Of a stretch of 64,000 bases of DNA, positions 1-7,668 are shown one piece after another. Where the stretch lies: contig DASXUY010000040.1 in the NCBI GenBank assembly GCA_036504535.1, forward strand, positions 248,001 through 312,000, written 5' to 3'. A model generated the notes under the pieces. It did no database searches and was not told where the DNA came from. It saw only the letters and a program-made list of their open reading frames with translations. Numbering within the stretch: the first letter of the stretch is position 1; every line of letters starts with the position of its first letter. The position numbers and the translations under genes are program-made. This stretch comes from JARLGU01 sp036504535 (GTDB lineage: Bacteria; Armatimonadota; Armatimonadia; Armatimonadales; Capsulimonadaceae).

Positions 1-1
1 G

Positions 2-229
2 ACTGGCTTCGAAGTGCTGGATGCCCTCAAAAAGAATCCAGAAACCGAGAATATCCCCGTTATCATGCTAACTGCCCGCACGCAGGACCAGGATGTCCTC
101 CGCGGTTGGCAGGCTGGTGTGGAGTGCTATCTCACTAAGCCGTTCAATCCAATTGAGTTGATTACGTTTATCAAACGAATTTTCGCAGTCGAGGAACAAG
201 AAGCCTCAGAAAAGCGATACGATCTATAA
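2..229 (+). CDS. Response regulator receiver domain, C-terminal part (5' end outside window)
   Basis: The frame is open from base 2, so the gene begins before the window. The visible 75 residues match the second half of a CheY-like receiver domain: the IPVIMLTA strand carries the conserved Thr switch residue, and CYLTKPF carries the conserved Lys-Pro pair. The phosphoacceptor Asp lies upstream and is not seen. The protein ends about 16 residues after the last helix, with no output domain after the receiver. It is therefore a single-domain regulator or one whose output domain precedes the receiver. It would take a phosphate from a histidine kinase in the cytoplasm; the partner is unknown. Confidence 0.85.
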   Translation, partial: TGFEVLDALKKNPETENIPVIMLTARTQDQDVLRGWQAGVECYLTKPFNPIELITFIKRIFAVEEQEASEKRYDL

Positions 230-327
230 GGTCGTTCTCGATTCTGGTAGAAATGCCGTGGATTGTGGAATAGAAGATAAGAAAGCAGCGCATTTGTGCC
301 GCATCAATGAAGATGGGGAGCGTCATT

Positions 328-519
328 ATGGAAGCAGATCGAAAACCATTTCAGCTTAATATTCTCGTTTTCTCAATTGCGGCCGCAGTTGCAGCAGCTG
401 TTGCTGGGATTGCAGCGTACATCTACTCAGTGCGGCGTTTCGCTGGCGATCCTAAAGAGATACTCGGTCGATGTCGTCACGCTATCGATAATATCGAGAA
501 GAGCTTGGCGCAGAACTAG
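328..519 (+). CDS. Small single-pass membrane protein, unknown function
   Basis: This 63-residue protein has one Ala-rich hydrophobic segment (about residues 11-33), followed by YSVRRF and a short charged tail that is probably cytoplasmic. I chose ATG 328 over the in-frame ATG at 307 because GGGGAG (315-320) sits 7 nt upstream of it. The overall form (short N terminus, one helix, basic stop-transfer residues, amphipathic tail) resembles YtxH-like small membrane proteins, but no family motif is clear. It lies about 100 bp after the response regulator and may be co-transcribed with it. The function is not recognised. Confidence 0.55.
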   Translation: MEADRKPFQLNILVFSIAAAVAAAVAGIAAYIYSVRRFAGDPKEILGRCRHAIDNIEKSLAQN

Positions 520-922
520 ATAGGCTGAGACTAGGCTGGCTTTGCGTGGCCCCATCCGCCTCGCGGACTCGGCGTCTTCCCGCAACGGGAAGGAAACGTG
601 CTGCGGCATTGCCGACTGCGAATGTCGTAGGACGCAAGCTATATCTCGCCCTACTTCGGGAGGGTGTCCTCCAGGGCGGTTGGCGACCAACGCCCAGAAC
701 TGCGACGCACGTAGATTTGCCTAAGCCGTGGTCAAAGCGGGCGGAATTTTCTGCATATCGAACTAATCAGGCTGAGCCTAGGCGGTCGGCGGACCGCGAA
801 ATCACTCCTGGTCGGGCCGAAGACTGCGCGTCGATTCAAATCAATGCGCAATATTCGCAATCTGGGCTATGCCGTGCTTAAGCTGCAAAGTTCCTCATCT
901 TTCCTCTACAGGTTCATGCCTA
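520..922. other. Gene-free stretch rich in GC hairpins
   Basis: I see no convincing coding sequence; the short frames here are Arg/Ala/Pro-rich and overlap on both strands. Several strong hairpins lie close together: CTTCCC/GGGAAG at 576-592, a GCCCT/AGGGC stem enclosing GGAGG/CCTCC around 651-677, and GTTGG/CCAAC soon after. The density suggests an untranslated RNA or a long structured leader of the next gene. I could not match RNase P RNA, tmRNA, SRP RNA or a known riboswitch. The last 54 bases (869-922) are an in-frame extension of the next gene that I consider non-coding. Confidence 0.35.
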
Positions 923-2671
923 ATGGACATGTCTCGGCCGGTTAATATTGCCTGGCCATCGAAAGTGGGCGTCATCGTTGGGACGCATGGATCGGCTCCT
1001 TACATCCACCTTCATCTCGCTCTTCGCGAAAAATACTGGCCCTCGATCCCTATCCTTGTTCACGACGACTCTAGCGAGGAGGTGGGCGAGCTCAGGAGCC
1101 TTTGCATAGCCCATGGTGCCGATTACACATCTACGAAAAAGAGGCTCGGCGGCGCATTAGGCGATCTTGCGGCGTTCTCCGCCGGCCTAGATTGGGCAAA
1201 TAATAACGGCGTCGACTTACTTGTGAAGCTGTCCCGTCGCTTTGTGATAACGACGCCTTGGGTAGATGATCTGCAGCGTCTTGCATTTGAGGGTCAGCGC
1301 GCAACGTACACTAGCCGCTGCGAGGATTACGGCTACGCCTTTCGCAGTGAATGTGTTGCGCTTCACGTTCCATCGTGGTATTGCAGCGACGCTCATCACA
1401 AGATGCGGCAGGCAATTGCGAACGGCGTCGCGCCAGCTGAGGTTATGGAGTATTGGTACCATCAGCAGGCAAAGCTAATCGATGCACGGTCCGTCAGCTG
1501 CGGTATAGGCCAGCGGGAGCGCAGGAAGCGGGTTGCGTGCCATCCGTGGCCATTAATGGGGCACGGTCGTCACACAGCTTCTCCTGGCGTGTTCTGGCAC
1601 AACTCCCACACCGCAGACGAGTATTATCTCCTGGCACGTGCTCTCGGCATCGACAATTACGTAGCCGACGACTACAGATGGGTAGATGCCAGCGACACAG
1701 GTAATCGAGTTCGCTTCTATTCACCCCCGACAGCGTTTTCAATAGAAACATCGCGACGGCGAGAACCACTATATTTTGGCGAGGCGGCGATAAAAGCCAC
1801 CTGCCTTGACGCTTCCAAGACAGCTTTGCATGGCGAACTTCTGCAGAGGGCGAAGACCGCGTCCGTACTAAGCAAGGTGGCGACACAGGCGCGGATTTCA
1901 GGGCGGATTTCGCAAACCGCATTTGACATTCTTCGGTGGATAAGAGTGGCAGCATCGCCAATAAGGCCATTCACAGCGGCGCGCGCTTACGATGGCTCGG
2001 TATGCATTGTCCGCGTCAACCGAAAGAAATCGGTGCGTGAAGCAATCGCTATGCTGCGGGACGAATGCTTCGCTCGGTTCGTGTGCCAGAAGTCGGCAGA
2101 ACGACCTGGGATGCTCCTTGTAGTTGGCGACCCGCCTCAGGGGTTGTTGCGGTTAGTGGGCCGTGATTATGGCCAACGTATATCAGTGGCAATTGCTATG
2201 CAGAGCATAGTTGACGCCGCTGTAGTAAGCGCAACAGCGGTCGCAAATGGCTGGGGAAATGTATCAGTTGTAACTCCCGTTCGTGGATTGGCGCTGCATA
2301 AATGCATTGAGGCGATTGGAGGAACCGACGTTCCGAGAATATCAATGCTCGTGGTTAATATACCAGCATCGCCTCGATACCTTATAGAAACAGCGACGCG
2401 CCTGCTCGCCCGCCACGCGCCACAGGTATTGATAATGCTCCAGGATAATTCAAGATTGACGGAGGCTGATATAGACACCGTCAGGGATGAGTTCAGACTT
2501 CGCGGGTATGCGTGCGCGCTTACGGGAACAGGCCCAGATGCCAACGGGACGCTACAACCGTTAGCTGCCACACCCGGCGTGCGGAGGAAAGCCATTTACG
2601 CTGCGCCAGCAGCGCAGGAACCGGTGCACAACAATCATGGCGTCGCCGATGCGTCTCTCGTTCGAGCGTAA
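923..2671 (+). CDS. Glycosyltransferase-like protein with FkbM-like C-terminal region
   Basis: The protein is about 582 residues. The N-terminal third looks like a GT-A nucleotide-sugar fold: a VGVIVGTHGS first strand, a VHDDSS segment, then GGALGDLAAFSAGLDWA and DLLVKLSRRFV. No clean DxD metal motif is visible. The last 120 residues resemble the end of FkbM-type methyltransferases (a VPRISMLVV strand, a helix, HAPQVLIMLQ, a GYACAL strand), but the usual IDVEG acid motif reads VNIPAS, so this part is probably inactive or only structural. The frame stays open from ATG 869, but the extra 18 residues look non-coding, so I prefer ATG 923; neither start has a good ribosome site. A role in surface glycan synthesis fits the GT9 gene two genes downstream. 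The fold assignment is inference. Confidence 0.6.
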   Translation: MDMSRPVNIAWPSKVGVIVGTHGSAPYIHLHLALREKYWPSIPILVHDDSSEEVGELRSLCIAHGADYTSTKKRLGGALGDLAAFSAGLDWANNNGVDLLVKLSRRFVITTPWVDDLQRLAFEGQRATYTSRCEDYGYAFRSECVALHVPSWYCSDAHHKMRQAIANGVAPAEVMEYWYHQQAKLIDARSVSCGIGQRERRKRVACHPWPLMGHGRHTASPGVFWHNSHTADEYYLLARALGIDNYVADDYRWVDASDTGNRVRFYSPPTAFSIETSRRREPLYFGEAAIKATCLDASKTALHGELLQRAKTASVLSKVATQARISGRISQTAFDILRWIRVAASPIRPFTAARAYDGSVCIVRVNRKKSVREAIAMLRDECFARFVCQKSAERPGMLLVVGDPPQGLLRLVGRDYGQRISVAIAMQSIVDAAVVSATAVANGWGNVSVVTPVRGLALHKCIEAIGGTDVPRISMLVVNIPASPRYLIETATRLLARHAPQVLIMLQDNSRLTEADIDTVRDEFRLRGYACALTGTGPDANGTLQPLAATPGVRRKAIYAAPAAQEPVHNNHGVADASLVRA

Positions 2672-2849
2672 TAGGAAGCGCGGGCAGGGGAGTTGTCGGG
2701 TGCGGGCATGTCTCGAACAGGAAATGCGAAGAATTAGGGAACTAATCGGGTAGTTCGGTTGTCAATTATAATAGAAATCCTGCTCCCAGGGTATGCGATG
2801 TCGTGCGCGACGTGATCGCTGAGCAGATAGCGACGCTAGGAGAGAAATC

Positions 2850-3599
2850 GTGGCAATGCAAACAGGTTTAAGGCGACTGATCGGTCAGGTCGCATTTTTA
2901 GGTTTTGCACTCGGGATAGTTATTTTGAGCGGCAGCACCGCTTCGGCGCTTCCAAAGCTAGACGACTACGTTATGTCGCCTTCAATAAAGAAGCTTGTTG
3001 CGACGGGAAGAACCGTGGCTGCGAACCAGGCGGAGCTGTCGAAACTTGGCTCCGACTTTGGGAATGCGTACCGACTTAAAGAAGGTAACTACACATTCAT
3101 CGCGCCAGATTACCTTGAGTATTCGACGCAAGTTGGCCCAACGAAGGTTTCGCTAATAACGACAAATGAATATAAGTTGGTGAAGGTACGCGCGGGTATC
3201 GTGCGCAAGGATGTTAAGGACGACATCTCCGACGACACCACCAAGCGCCAGACTCTGTTTAGTCTGGGTCTTCTGCCAGAAAACTTCGTCGAAACAGTCC
3301 TTTCCAACTACGTTGGCCGCGAAACTGTCCAGGGGATTGATTGCGTCGTCTTTGACTTGCGTTACAAAAAGGAAGGTCCGGATGTTAAGCGCCACTTCTT
3401 GATCTGGGTCGATCCCGTGAAGAAGTATGTTGTACAGAAGAAGGTGTGGGATTTGAACGGGCGAACTCGCGAGACGATTGTGTATTCGCGTCCAGTAGAT
3501 GTTGACGGCAGAGTTTGGGTGCCGGGTCGCGCGGAAGCATTTAACCAGGAAAGCAAGTTGGGTGGGGTGGTCGAGTACTCGTCCATTTCGACGCAGTAG
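2850..3599 (+). CDS. Secreted LolA/MucB-like outer-membrane lipoprotein-sorting protein
   Basis: This 249-residue protein has a signal peptide (basic start, then FLGFALGIVILSGSTASA, probable cleavage after SASA). The mature part has the strand-rich pattern of the LolA/RseB fold: YTFIAPDYLEYST, KLVKVRAGIVRKD, GIDCVVFDLRYK, HFLIWVDPVKKYVVQKKVW, RETIVYSRPVDVDGRVWVP. Family members bind lipid or lipoprotein acyl chains in the periplasm. The GTG start at 2850 has AGGAG (2838-2842) 7 nt upstream, better placed than for ATG 2856. The GT9 gene starts 21 bp later, so the two are probably co-transcribed and may serve the outer membrane. The family call is moderate; sequence identity in this fold is always low. 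Confidence 0.65.
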   Translation: MAMQTGLRRLIGQVAFLGFALGIVILSGSTASALPKLDDYVMSPSIKKLVATGRTVAANQAELSKLGSDFGNAYRLKEGNYTFIAPDYLEYSTQVGPTKVSLITTNEYKLVKVRAGIVRKDVKDDISDDTTKRQTLFSLGLLPENFVETVLSNYVGRETVQGIDCVVFDLRYKKEGPDVKRHFLIWVDPVKKYVVQKKVWDLNGRTRETIVYSRPVDVDGRVWVPGRAEAFNQESKLGGVVEYSSISTQ

Positions 3600-3620
3600 G
3601 TTGGGGTAGAATTATCGTCG

Positions 3621-4646
3621 ATGAGTGACGGTAAGCCGCGAATACTGATTATAAAGCTGTGGGCGCTGGGGGATGTCGTTCTTGCGACGCCCCTGGTGCC
3701 TTTTTTGCGTGCTAAGTACCCTGACTGCCACATTACCTGGCTAGCGGACAAGGCTAATGCTGGAGTCCTGGAGGGCTGCGACAGTATCGATGACGTGATT
3801 TCGCTGGATGTGATGGAGTGGCGGCGCTGTTATAGGAGGTGCACTTGGCCCCGATTTATCGCCAAAACCATTGATATACGGTGCCAAGTACGAGATAATC
3901 GCTTTGACATGGTGTTAAATTTGCACGCTGACCAATGGTGGGCAACGTTATTGAACGTTGGGGATCAGAAATTTGGGTTATTCACAAAAAAGAAATCTAT
4001 ATTTCGACGATTTTACACAGAGAGTATAGCGTCCACAAGCCGCATGCACTTTACGAAGCATCAGTTGCTTATGGCACACCTGCTAAAGTGTCCTGAAGTG
4101 GTGCCTCAAATGACGGTTGGTAAACTGGCGGACGAAGAGCTATTTCTACGCTCGTTCTTTGAAAAAAACGAAATCCGGTTGGGCGCGCCGTTAATTGTCA
4201 TTTCGCCGTTTTCCAGCAATGCAAGCAAGGATTGGCCCCCAGAACGCTTTGGAGAGTTGGCGGTCCATGTGGAAAGCAGGTATAGCGCGCAAATCGTGAT
4301 GACCCACGCGCCGTCGGAGCTTGAGCGGGCGCGCAAGCTTACTGCGGATTCAGCAGCGCGTATTGTGGTCGCTAGCGGCACATCGCTACTGGAATATGTC
4401 GCGATTTTGAGGGCGGCGCGCCTGGTGGTCTGCAACGACACGAGCGCGCTGCATATAGCGGCTGCTGCGGGGACGCCTGTTGTAGCGATGTTCGGGCCGA
4501 CCAGCCCGGCAGAAACCGAGCCGCTTGTTGGGGAGCGGCGCATCGTGACGCCAAAGGATGGATCGCGCTCAATCGAAGCAATCACGATGCAGCAAGTTGT
4601 TGAGGCGGTCGATGAATTGCTAAATGGTGCGACGGACCAAATGTGA
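3621..4646 (+). CDS. Glycosyltransferase family 9 (heptosyltransferase-like)
   Basis: This 341-residue protein opens with the GT9 signature RILIIKLWALGDVVLATPLVPFLRAKYP, then ITWLADKANAGVLEG. The C-terminal half has the nucleotide-sugar-binding pattern VISPFSSNASKDWPPERFGELA and LVVCNDTSALHIAAAAGTPVVAMFGPTSPAE, closely following WaaC/WaaF/RfaQ proteins. Members transfer heptose or related sugars to LPS core at the inner face of the cytoplasmic membrane, so the gene supports a diderm envelope. Length is normal for the family. The exact sugar cannot be read from sequence, and the donor may not be ADP-heptose. Confidence 0.88.
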   Translation: MSDGKPRILIIKLWALGDVVLATPLVPFLRAKYPDCHITWLADKANAGVLEGCDSIDDVISLDVMEWRRCYRRCTWPRFIAKTIDIRCQVRDNRFDMVLNLHADQWWATLLNVGDQKFGLFTKKKSIFRRFYTESIASTSRMHFTKHQLLMAHLLKCPEVVPQMTVGKLADEELFLRSFFEKNEIRLGAPLIVISPFSSNASKDWPPERFGELAVHVESRYSAQIVMTHAPSELERARKLTADSAARIVVASGTSLLEYVAILRAARLVVCNDTSALHIAAAAGTPVVAMFGPTSPAETEPLVGERRIVTPKDGSRSIEAITMQQVVEAVDELLNGATDQM

Positions 4647-4663
4647 GGCCACACAAGCACCAA

Positions 4664-4686
4664 ATCGGACATTAGCATGTTCCGAT
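4664..4686 (+). terminator. Possible terminator between convergent genes
   Basis: ATCGGACAT (4664-4672) pairs with ATGTTCCGAT (4677-4686) with one bulged T, giving nine base pairs around a 4-nt loop. It lies 18 bp after the GT9 stop codon and before the convergent gene ending at 4747. The following sequence is AT-rich but lacks a clean T run, so it is a weak candidate. Confidence 0.35.
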
Positions 4687-4746
4687 AATATATATTATGT
4701 CATGTCTAGCGCTGGCGGTTCGAACGACGATGGTCAACGGGCCGGT

Positions 4747-5412
4747 TTAATCTTCATCGTACTCGGCAGCCTCGGGAATGCCTGCTGCTTCCCAAAATGA
4801 CTTCTTCTCATCAGCCGATAACTTATCCCCGGCGAACACCCATCCGCGGTCTTGACGGATCAAATCTTGTTCGCTTGCTGTCAGACAGTACACTACAGCG
4901 TACTGACTGCAGAATTTCGCGAACACGAACTGCTTGTTCGTGGGCCAGATGAGATCGTTTATTTTATCAAATAGACTGAGGTCGAGCCACGCGCAATATG
5001 TGTCGAAATCTGTCGATAAAATATGGTGCTCGCCGCCCAAATCAAACTCTATGACGGTTGGCTTATTTTCGTTGAAACCAAAATGCTCAGTGACGCCCGA
5101 AGGTTGAAATGCACCGCGAGAGATTGCGCTCCATTGCTGGATGGCGCCGACATAGTAGCCTGGTACGGTGGAGCTATCTTCCATGTCATCCTCCCAGGTA
5201 AGTCCCATTCGGTGAAGCAAGCGGTGATCCATGAACCTTCGATGGTATCCGGTGCGCCAATTCCATCCATCTACAACATCACGAAACTGTTCGAGTAGCT
5301 GGTCGGATGTCGAATGCGAATACGCCAACATCATCCCAAATTGATTGAAATAGCGAATAGATTCGCTAAGGTACGCCATTTTAGCGGCATCATCCCAAAC
5401 GTGTTGTGTCAC
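4747..5412 (-). CDS. Hypothetical cytoplasmic protein
   Basis: This 221-residue protein is rich in aromatic and acidic residues, with no signal peptide or membrane segment. It contains a Trp/His-rich stretch (GWNWRTGYHRRFMDHRLLHRMG), and I do not recognise the family. I chose the GTG at 5412 because AAAGGA lies 7 nt upstream of it; the longer frame to 5448 would begin inside the terminator hairpin of cimA and encode a Cys/Pro-rich stretch. The acidic tail (AAEYDED) suggests a soluble protein. It follows cimA on the same strand but is separated from it by that terminator. Confidence 0.6.
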   Translation of the reverse strand: MTQHVWDDAAKMAYLSESIRYFNQFGMMLAYSHSTSDQLLEQFRDVVDGWNWRTGYHRRFMDHRLLHRMGLTWEDDMEDSSTVPGYYVGAIQQWSAISRGAFQPSGVTEHFGFNENKPTVIEFDLGGEHHILSTDFDTYCAWLDLSLFDKINDLIWPTNKQFVFAKFCSQYAVVYCLTASEQDLIRQDRGWVFAGDKLSADEKKSFWEAAGIPEAAEYDED

Positions 5413-5437
5413 TACCGTATCCTTTCGACAAAGACAA

Positions 5438-5460
5438 GGGCAGGGCATCCTGCCCTGCCC
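5438..5460 (-). terminator. Intrinsic terminator after cimA
   Basis: A perfect 10-bp stem, GGGCAGGGCA (5438-5447) with TGCCCTGCCC (5451-5460) around a 3-nt loop, is followed on the minus strand by TTGTCTTTG. It lies 22 bp beyond the cimA stop codon and would end the leuB-glnB-cimA transcript. Confidence 0.75.
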
Positions 5461-5482
5461 TATTCCACTTTCCTGGCCCCAA

Positions 5483-7078
5483 TCAACGGTTCATCAACCC
5501 GTATTCAATCGATTCCACCAGCGCCCGCCAGCTTGCTTCGATGACATTCTCCGAAACGCCCACCGTGCTCCATGATCGTCTCCCTCCGGCGCCCGGCTTG
5601 TGTTCGTGGCTTTCCACAATAGCACGTACGCGCGCTGCGGTGCCTTCGGCCTGGTTGATTACGCGCACTTTGAAGTCGGTGAGCGTAATATGCTGCAGTT
5701 CTGGGAAAAAGGCTGTGAGAGCTTTGCGTAACGCACCGTCCAACGCGTTTACTGGGCCGTCGCCTTCAGCTACTGTTATTTGCTCGACGCCATCGACTTC
5801 GATTTTGAGCGTTGCCTCGGTGATCGGTTGCGCATCGTACCCACGGCGCTCGACGATGACTCGGTAGCCTTTGAGTGTAAACAACGGCTGATAAAGGCCC
5901 AGCGACCGCTTTAGGAGGAGCTCGAACGACGCCTCGGCGCCTTCGAACGAGTATCCCTGGTGCTCAAGGTCCGCCACGGCAGTTAGCAGAGCCTTTGCTT
6001 CCGGGCTGCCCTTTGTAAGACTCACACCGTATTTTTCCGCCTTGTCGATCATGGTGGACCCGCCAGACAATTCGGAGACGAGGACACGGCGCTCATTGCC
6101 TACGACGGAGGGATCCATATGCTCGTACGTCTTTGGGTGCTTGCGGATGCCGTCCACGTGCAAGCCAGCCTTGTGGGCGAACGCCGAGCGGCCGACGTAT
6201 GGGGCGTTGGCTTGGGGCGCAACGTTGCTTATCTCGTCCACGAAGGCGCTGACATCGGTAAGTTCGGCGAGACTGCCTTCCCGCAAGACGTTATAGCCGA
6301 GCTTCACCGATAGCGCTGGCAAAATGCTCATCAAGTTGCCGTTACCGGTGCGCTCTCCGTAACCGTTGATTGTTCCTTGAACTTGCGTGGCGCCGGCCTG
6401 AACTCCCACAATTGTGTTCGCCACACCGCATTCGCCGTCGTTATGCGTGTGTATACCGAGGCGAAGGCCAGGAAGTTCCGCACGGACGGCAGTTACTATG
6501 GCGGTGATTTCGTGAGGGAGCGTTCCACCGTTCGTGTCACAGAGCACCGCAACGTCTACGCCAGCTTTCTCGGCAGTTCGTAAGCAGTCGAGTGAATACG
6601 CGGGCGTGTCCCTGTAGCCGTCAAAAAAGTGCTCGGCGTCGAAGTAGACGGTCTTGCCTTCGGATTTGAGGTAGGCAATCGAATCTTCGATCATGTTCAG
6701 GTTTTCGCTGAGTTCGATTTTAAGCGCCTGGGTGACCTGAAAGTCCCAAGTTTTTCCGACTATTGTTATTATGGGCGTGTCAGCTTCGAGGAGCTGCTTG
6801 ATGAGAAAGTCCTCGGATGCCTTGCGGTTTGGGCGGCGCACCATACCAAACGCTGCGAGTTTGGCGTGATTAAGGGTTTCCGTGCGCATGCGATCAAAAA
6901 AGTCGACGTCTTTCGGGTTGCTTCCCGGCCATCCGCCTTCAATGACGTCGACGCCGAATTGGTCAAGCCGCAAAGCGATTTTGACCTTATCTTCTACGCT
7001 GAACGAGATCCCCTCCCCTTGCGATCCGTCGCGCAGGGTGGTGTCATATACTTCGATTCGATTGTTATCGTGAGCCAC
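5483..7078 (-). CDS. cimA: (R)-citramalate synthase
   Basis: This 531-residue protein condenses pyruvate with acetyl-CoA to give citramalate, the first step of the threonine-independent route to 2-oxobutyrate and isoleucine. The TIM-barrel motifs are clear: IEVYDTTLRDGSQGEGISFS (catalytic Arg and metal Asp), DVIEGGWPGSNPKD, LCDTNGGTLPHE and IHTHNDGECGVAN (metal His). About the last 140 residues fit a LeuA-type allosteric domain. The VIEGGWPGSNPKD motif and the length separate it from 2-isopropylmalate synthase. A GTG start at 7078 has AAGGA 8 nt upstream. LeuB, encoded two genes upstream, can act on citramalate-derived 3-methylmalate, so the cluster makes chemical sense. Expression is probably controlled by the Ile-rich leader at 7163-7271. 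Confidence 0.93.
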   Translation of the reverse strand: MAHDNNRIEVYDTTLRDGSQGEGISFSVEDKVKIALRLDQFGVDVIEGGWPGSNPKDVDFFDRMRTETLNHAKLAAFGMVRRPNRKASEDFLIKQLLEADTPIITIVGKTWDFQVTQALKIELSENLNMIEDSIAYLKSEGKTVYFDAEHFFDGYRDTPAYSLDCLRTAEKAGVDVAVLCDTNGGTLPHEITAIVTAVRAELPGLRLGIHTHNDGECGVANTIVGVQAGATQVQGTINGYGERTGNGNLMSILPALSVKLGYNVLREGSLAELTDVSAFVDEISNVAPQANAPYVGRSAFAHKAGLHVDGIRKHPKTYEHMDPSVVGNERRVLVSELSGGSTMIDKAEKYGVSLTKGSPEAKALLTAVADLEHQGYSFEGAEASFELLLKRSLGLYQPLFTLKGYRVIVERRGYDAQPITEATLKIEVDGVEQITVAEGDGPVNALDGALRKALTAFFPELQHITLTDFKVRVINQAEGTAARVRAIVESHEHKPGAGGRRSWSTVGVSENVIEASWRALVESIEYGLMNR

Positions 7079-7162
7079 AACTGTAATCCTTCGTTGGATC
7101 CGGTATATCGCCGGAATGTCCTCGCCAGCACATGTCGCGAGAAGCGAGGCAGGTAAAGAGAC

Positions 7163-7208
7163 AAAAAAAACGCGCCGTGCAGGTCTGTCCCGACCGGCGC
7201 GGCGCGTT
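7163..7208 (-). terminator. Attenuator terminator in the cimA leader
   Basis: On the minus strand a 9-bp perfect stem (AACGCGCCG, 7200-7208, with CGGCGCGTT, 7169-7177) is followed by eight T residues (7163-7170, overlapping the stem end). An inner GGTC/GACC pairing extends the hairpin. The segment CCGGTCGGG, inside the 5' half, is exactly complementary to bases 7222-7230 of the upstream leader reading frame, giving a competing antiterminator. The hairpin lies 85 bp before the cimA start. Confidence 0.85.
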
Positions 7209-7217
7209 GCGTCTGCG

Positions 7218-7271
7218 TTACCCGGTCGGGCGCATAATGATAATAATCTTGATGTTAATTCGAATGTTCAT
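7218..7271 (-). CDS. Ile-rich attenuator leader peptide upstream of cimA
   Basis: A short frame on the minus strand, ATG 7271 to TAA 7218, encodes MNIRINIKIIIIMRPTG: 17 residues with seven Ile, four of them consecutive. The stop codon falls directly after the segment that pairs with the terminator 5' arm. A ribosome stalled on Ile codons would leave that segment free to form the antiterminator, while one that reaches the stop would mask it and let the terminator form. This is the classic layout of amino-acid attenuation, and isoleucine is the end product of the CimA pathway. No strong Shine-Dalgarno precedes the ATG; it lies 26 bp after the glnB stop, so translation may be coupled. The regulatory role is inference. 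Confidence 0.82.
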   Translation of the reverse strand: MNIRINIKIIIIMRPTG

Positions 7272-7297
7272 GTTAGGTAGGGGTAACAATCAATAGT

Positions 7298-7636
7298 CTA
7301 GAGAGCTATTTCGCCTTCTTCGCCGGTGCGAATTCGGACAGCACGCTCTACGTCTTCCACGAAGATCTTGCCATCGCCTACTTCGCCAGTCCGCGCCGCA
7401 TTTTCGATCACGGTCAGAACGGCTTCGTAGCGGTCGTCAGAAACTACGATTTCAACCTTGATCTTCGGCAGCAAGTTGACGACGTACGTGTTGCCTCGAT
7501 ATCGCTCGGTATGGCCTCGCTGAGAGCCGTAGCCGCGCACATCGGTAACAGTCATGCCGACAACACCGAAATCGTCGAGTGCAGATTTGACCTCGTCGAG
7601 CTTAGTGGGTCGGATTATCGCTTCGATTTTTTTCAT
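7298..7636 (-). CDS. glnB: Nitrogen regulatory protein PII
   Basis: At 112 residues it has the exact length of GlnB/GlnK. It matches the family throughout: MKKIEAIIRPTKLDEVKSAL, GMTVTDVRGYG, the T-loop segment YRGNTYVV with Tyr at the usual uridylylation position 51, LPKIKVEIVV, and the ATP-binding end TGEVGDGKIFV..RIRTGEEG. PII trimers sense ATP/ADP and 2-oxoglutarate and control nitrogen enzymes and transporters. No amtB lies beside it; it sits between leuB and cimA, which links the sensor to branched-chain amino acid synthesis. AAGGA precedes the ATG. The cimA attenuator begins 26 bp after its stop, so glnB transcripts probably read into that leader. Confidence 0.95.
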   Translation of the reverse strand: MKKIEAIIRPTKLDEVKSALDDFGVVGMTVTDVRGYGSQRGHTERYRGNTYVVNLLPKIKVEIVVSDDRYEAVLTVIENAARTGEVGDGKIFVEDVERAVRIRTGEEGEIAL

Positions 7637-7668
7637 GTTCGGTTCCTTATCGATGAGAGTCTCGGCCC

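Noticed and set aside
825..855. GATTCAAATC, like a tRNA T-loop
   Set aside because: The five flanking bases on each side do not pair, and no other tRNA parts are found.
546..881. 111-codon frame
   Set aside because: Arg/Ala-rich, no ribosome site, and overlaps strong hairpins; it is better explained as non-coding.
4695..4735. GGTTCGAAC, like a tRNA T-loop
   Set aside because: Flanking bases cannot form the T-arm and no acceptor or anticodon arms are present.
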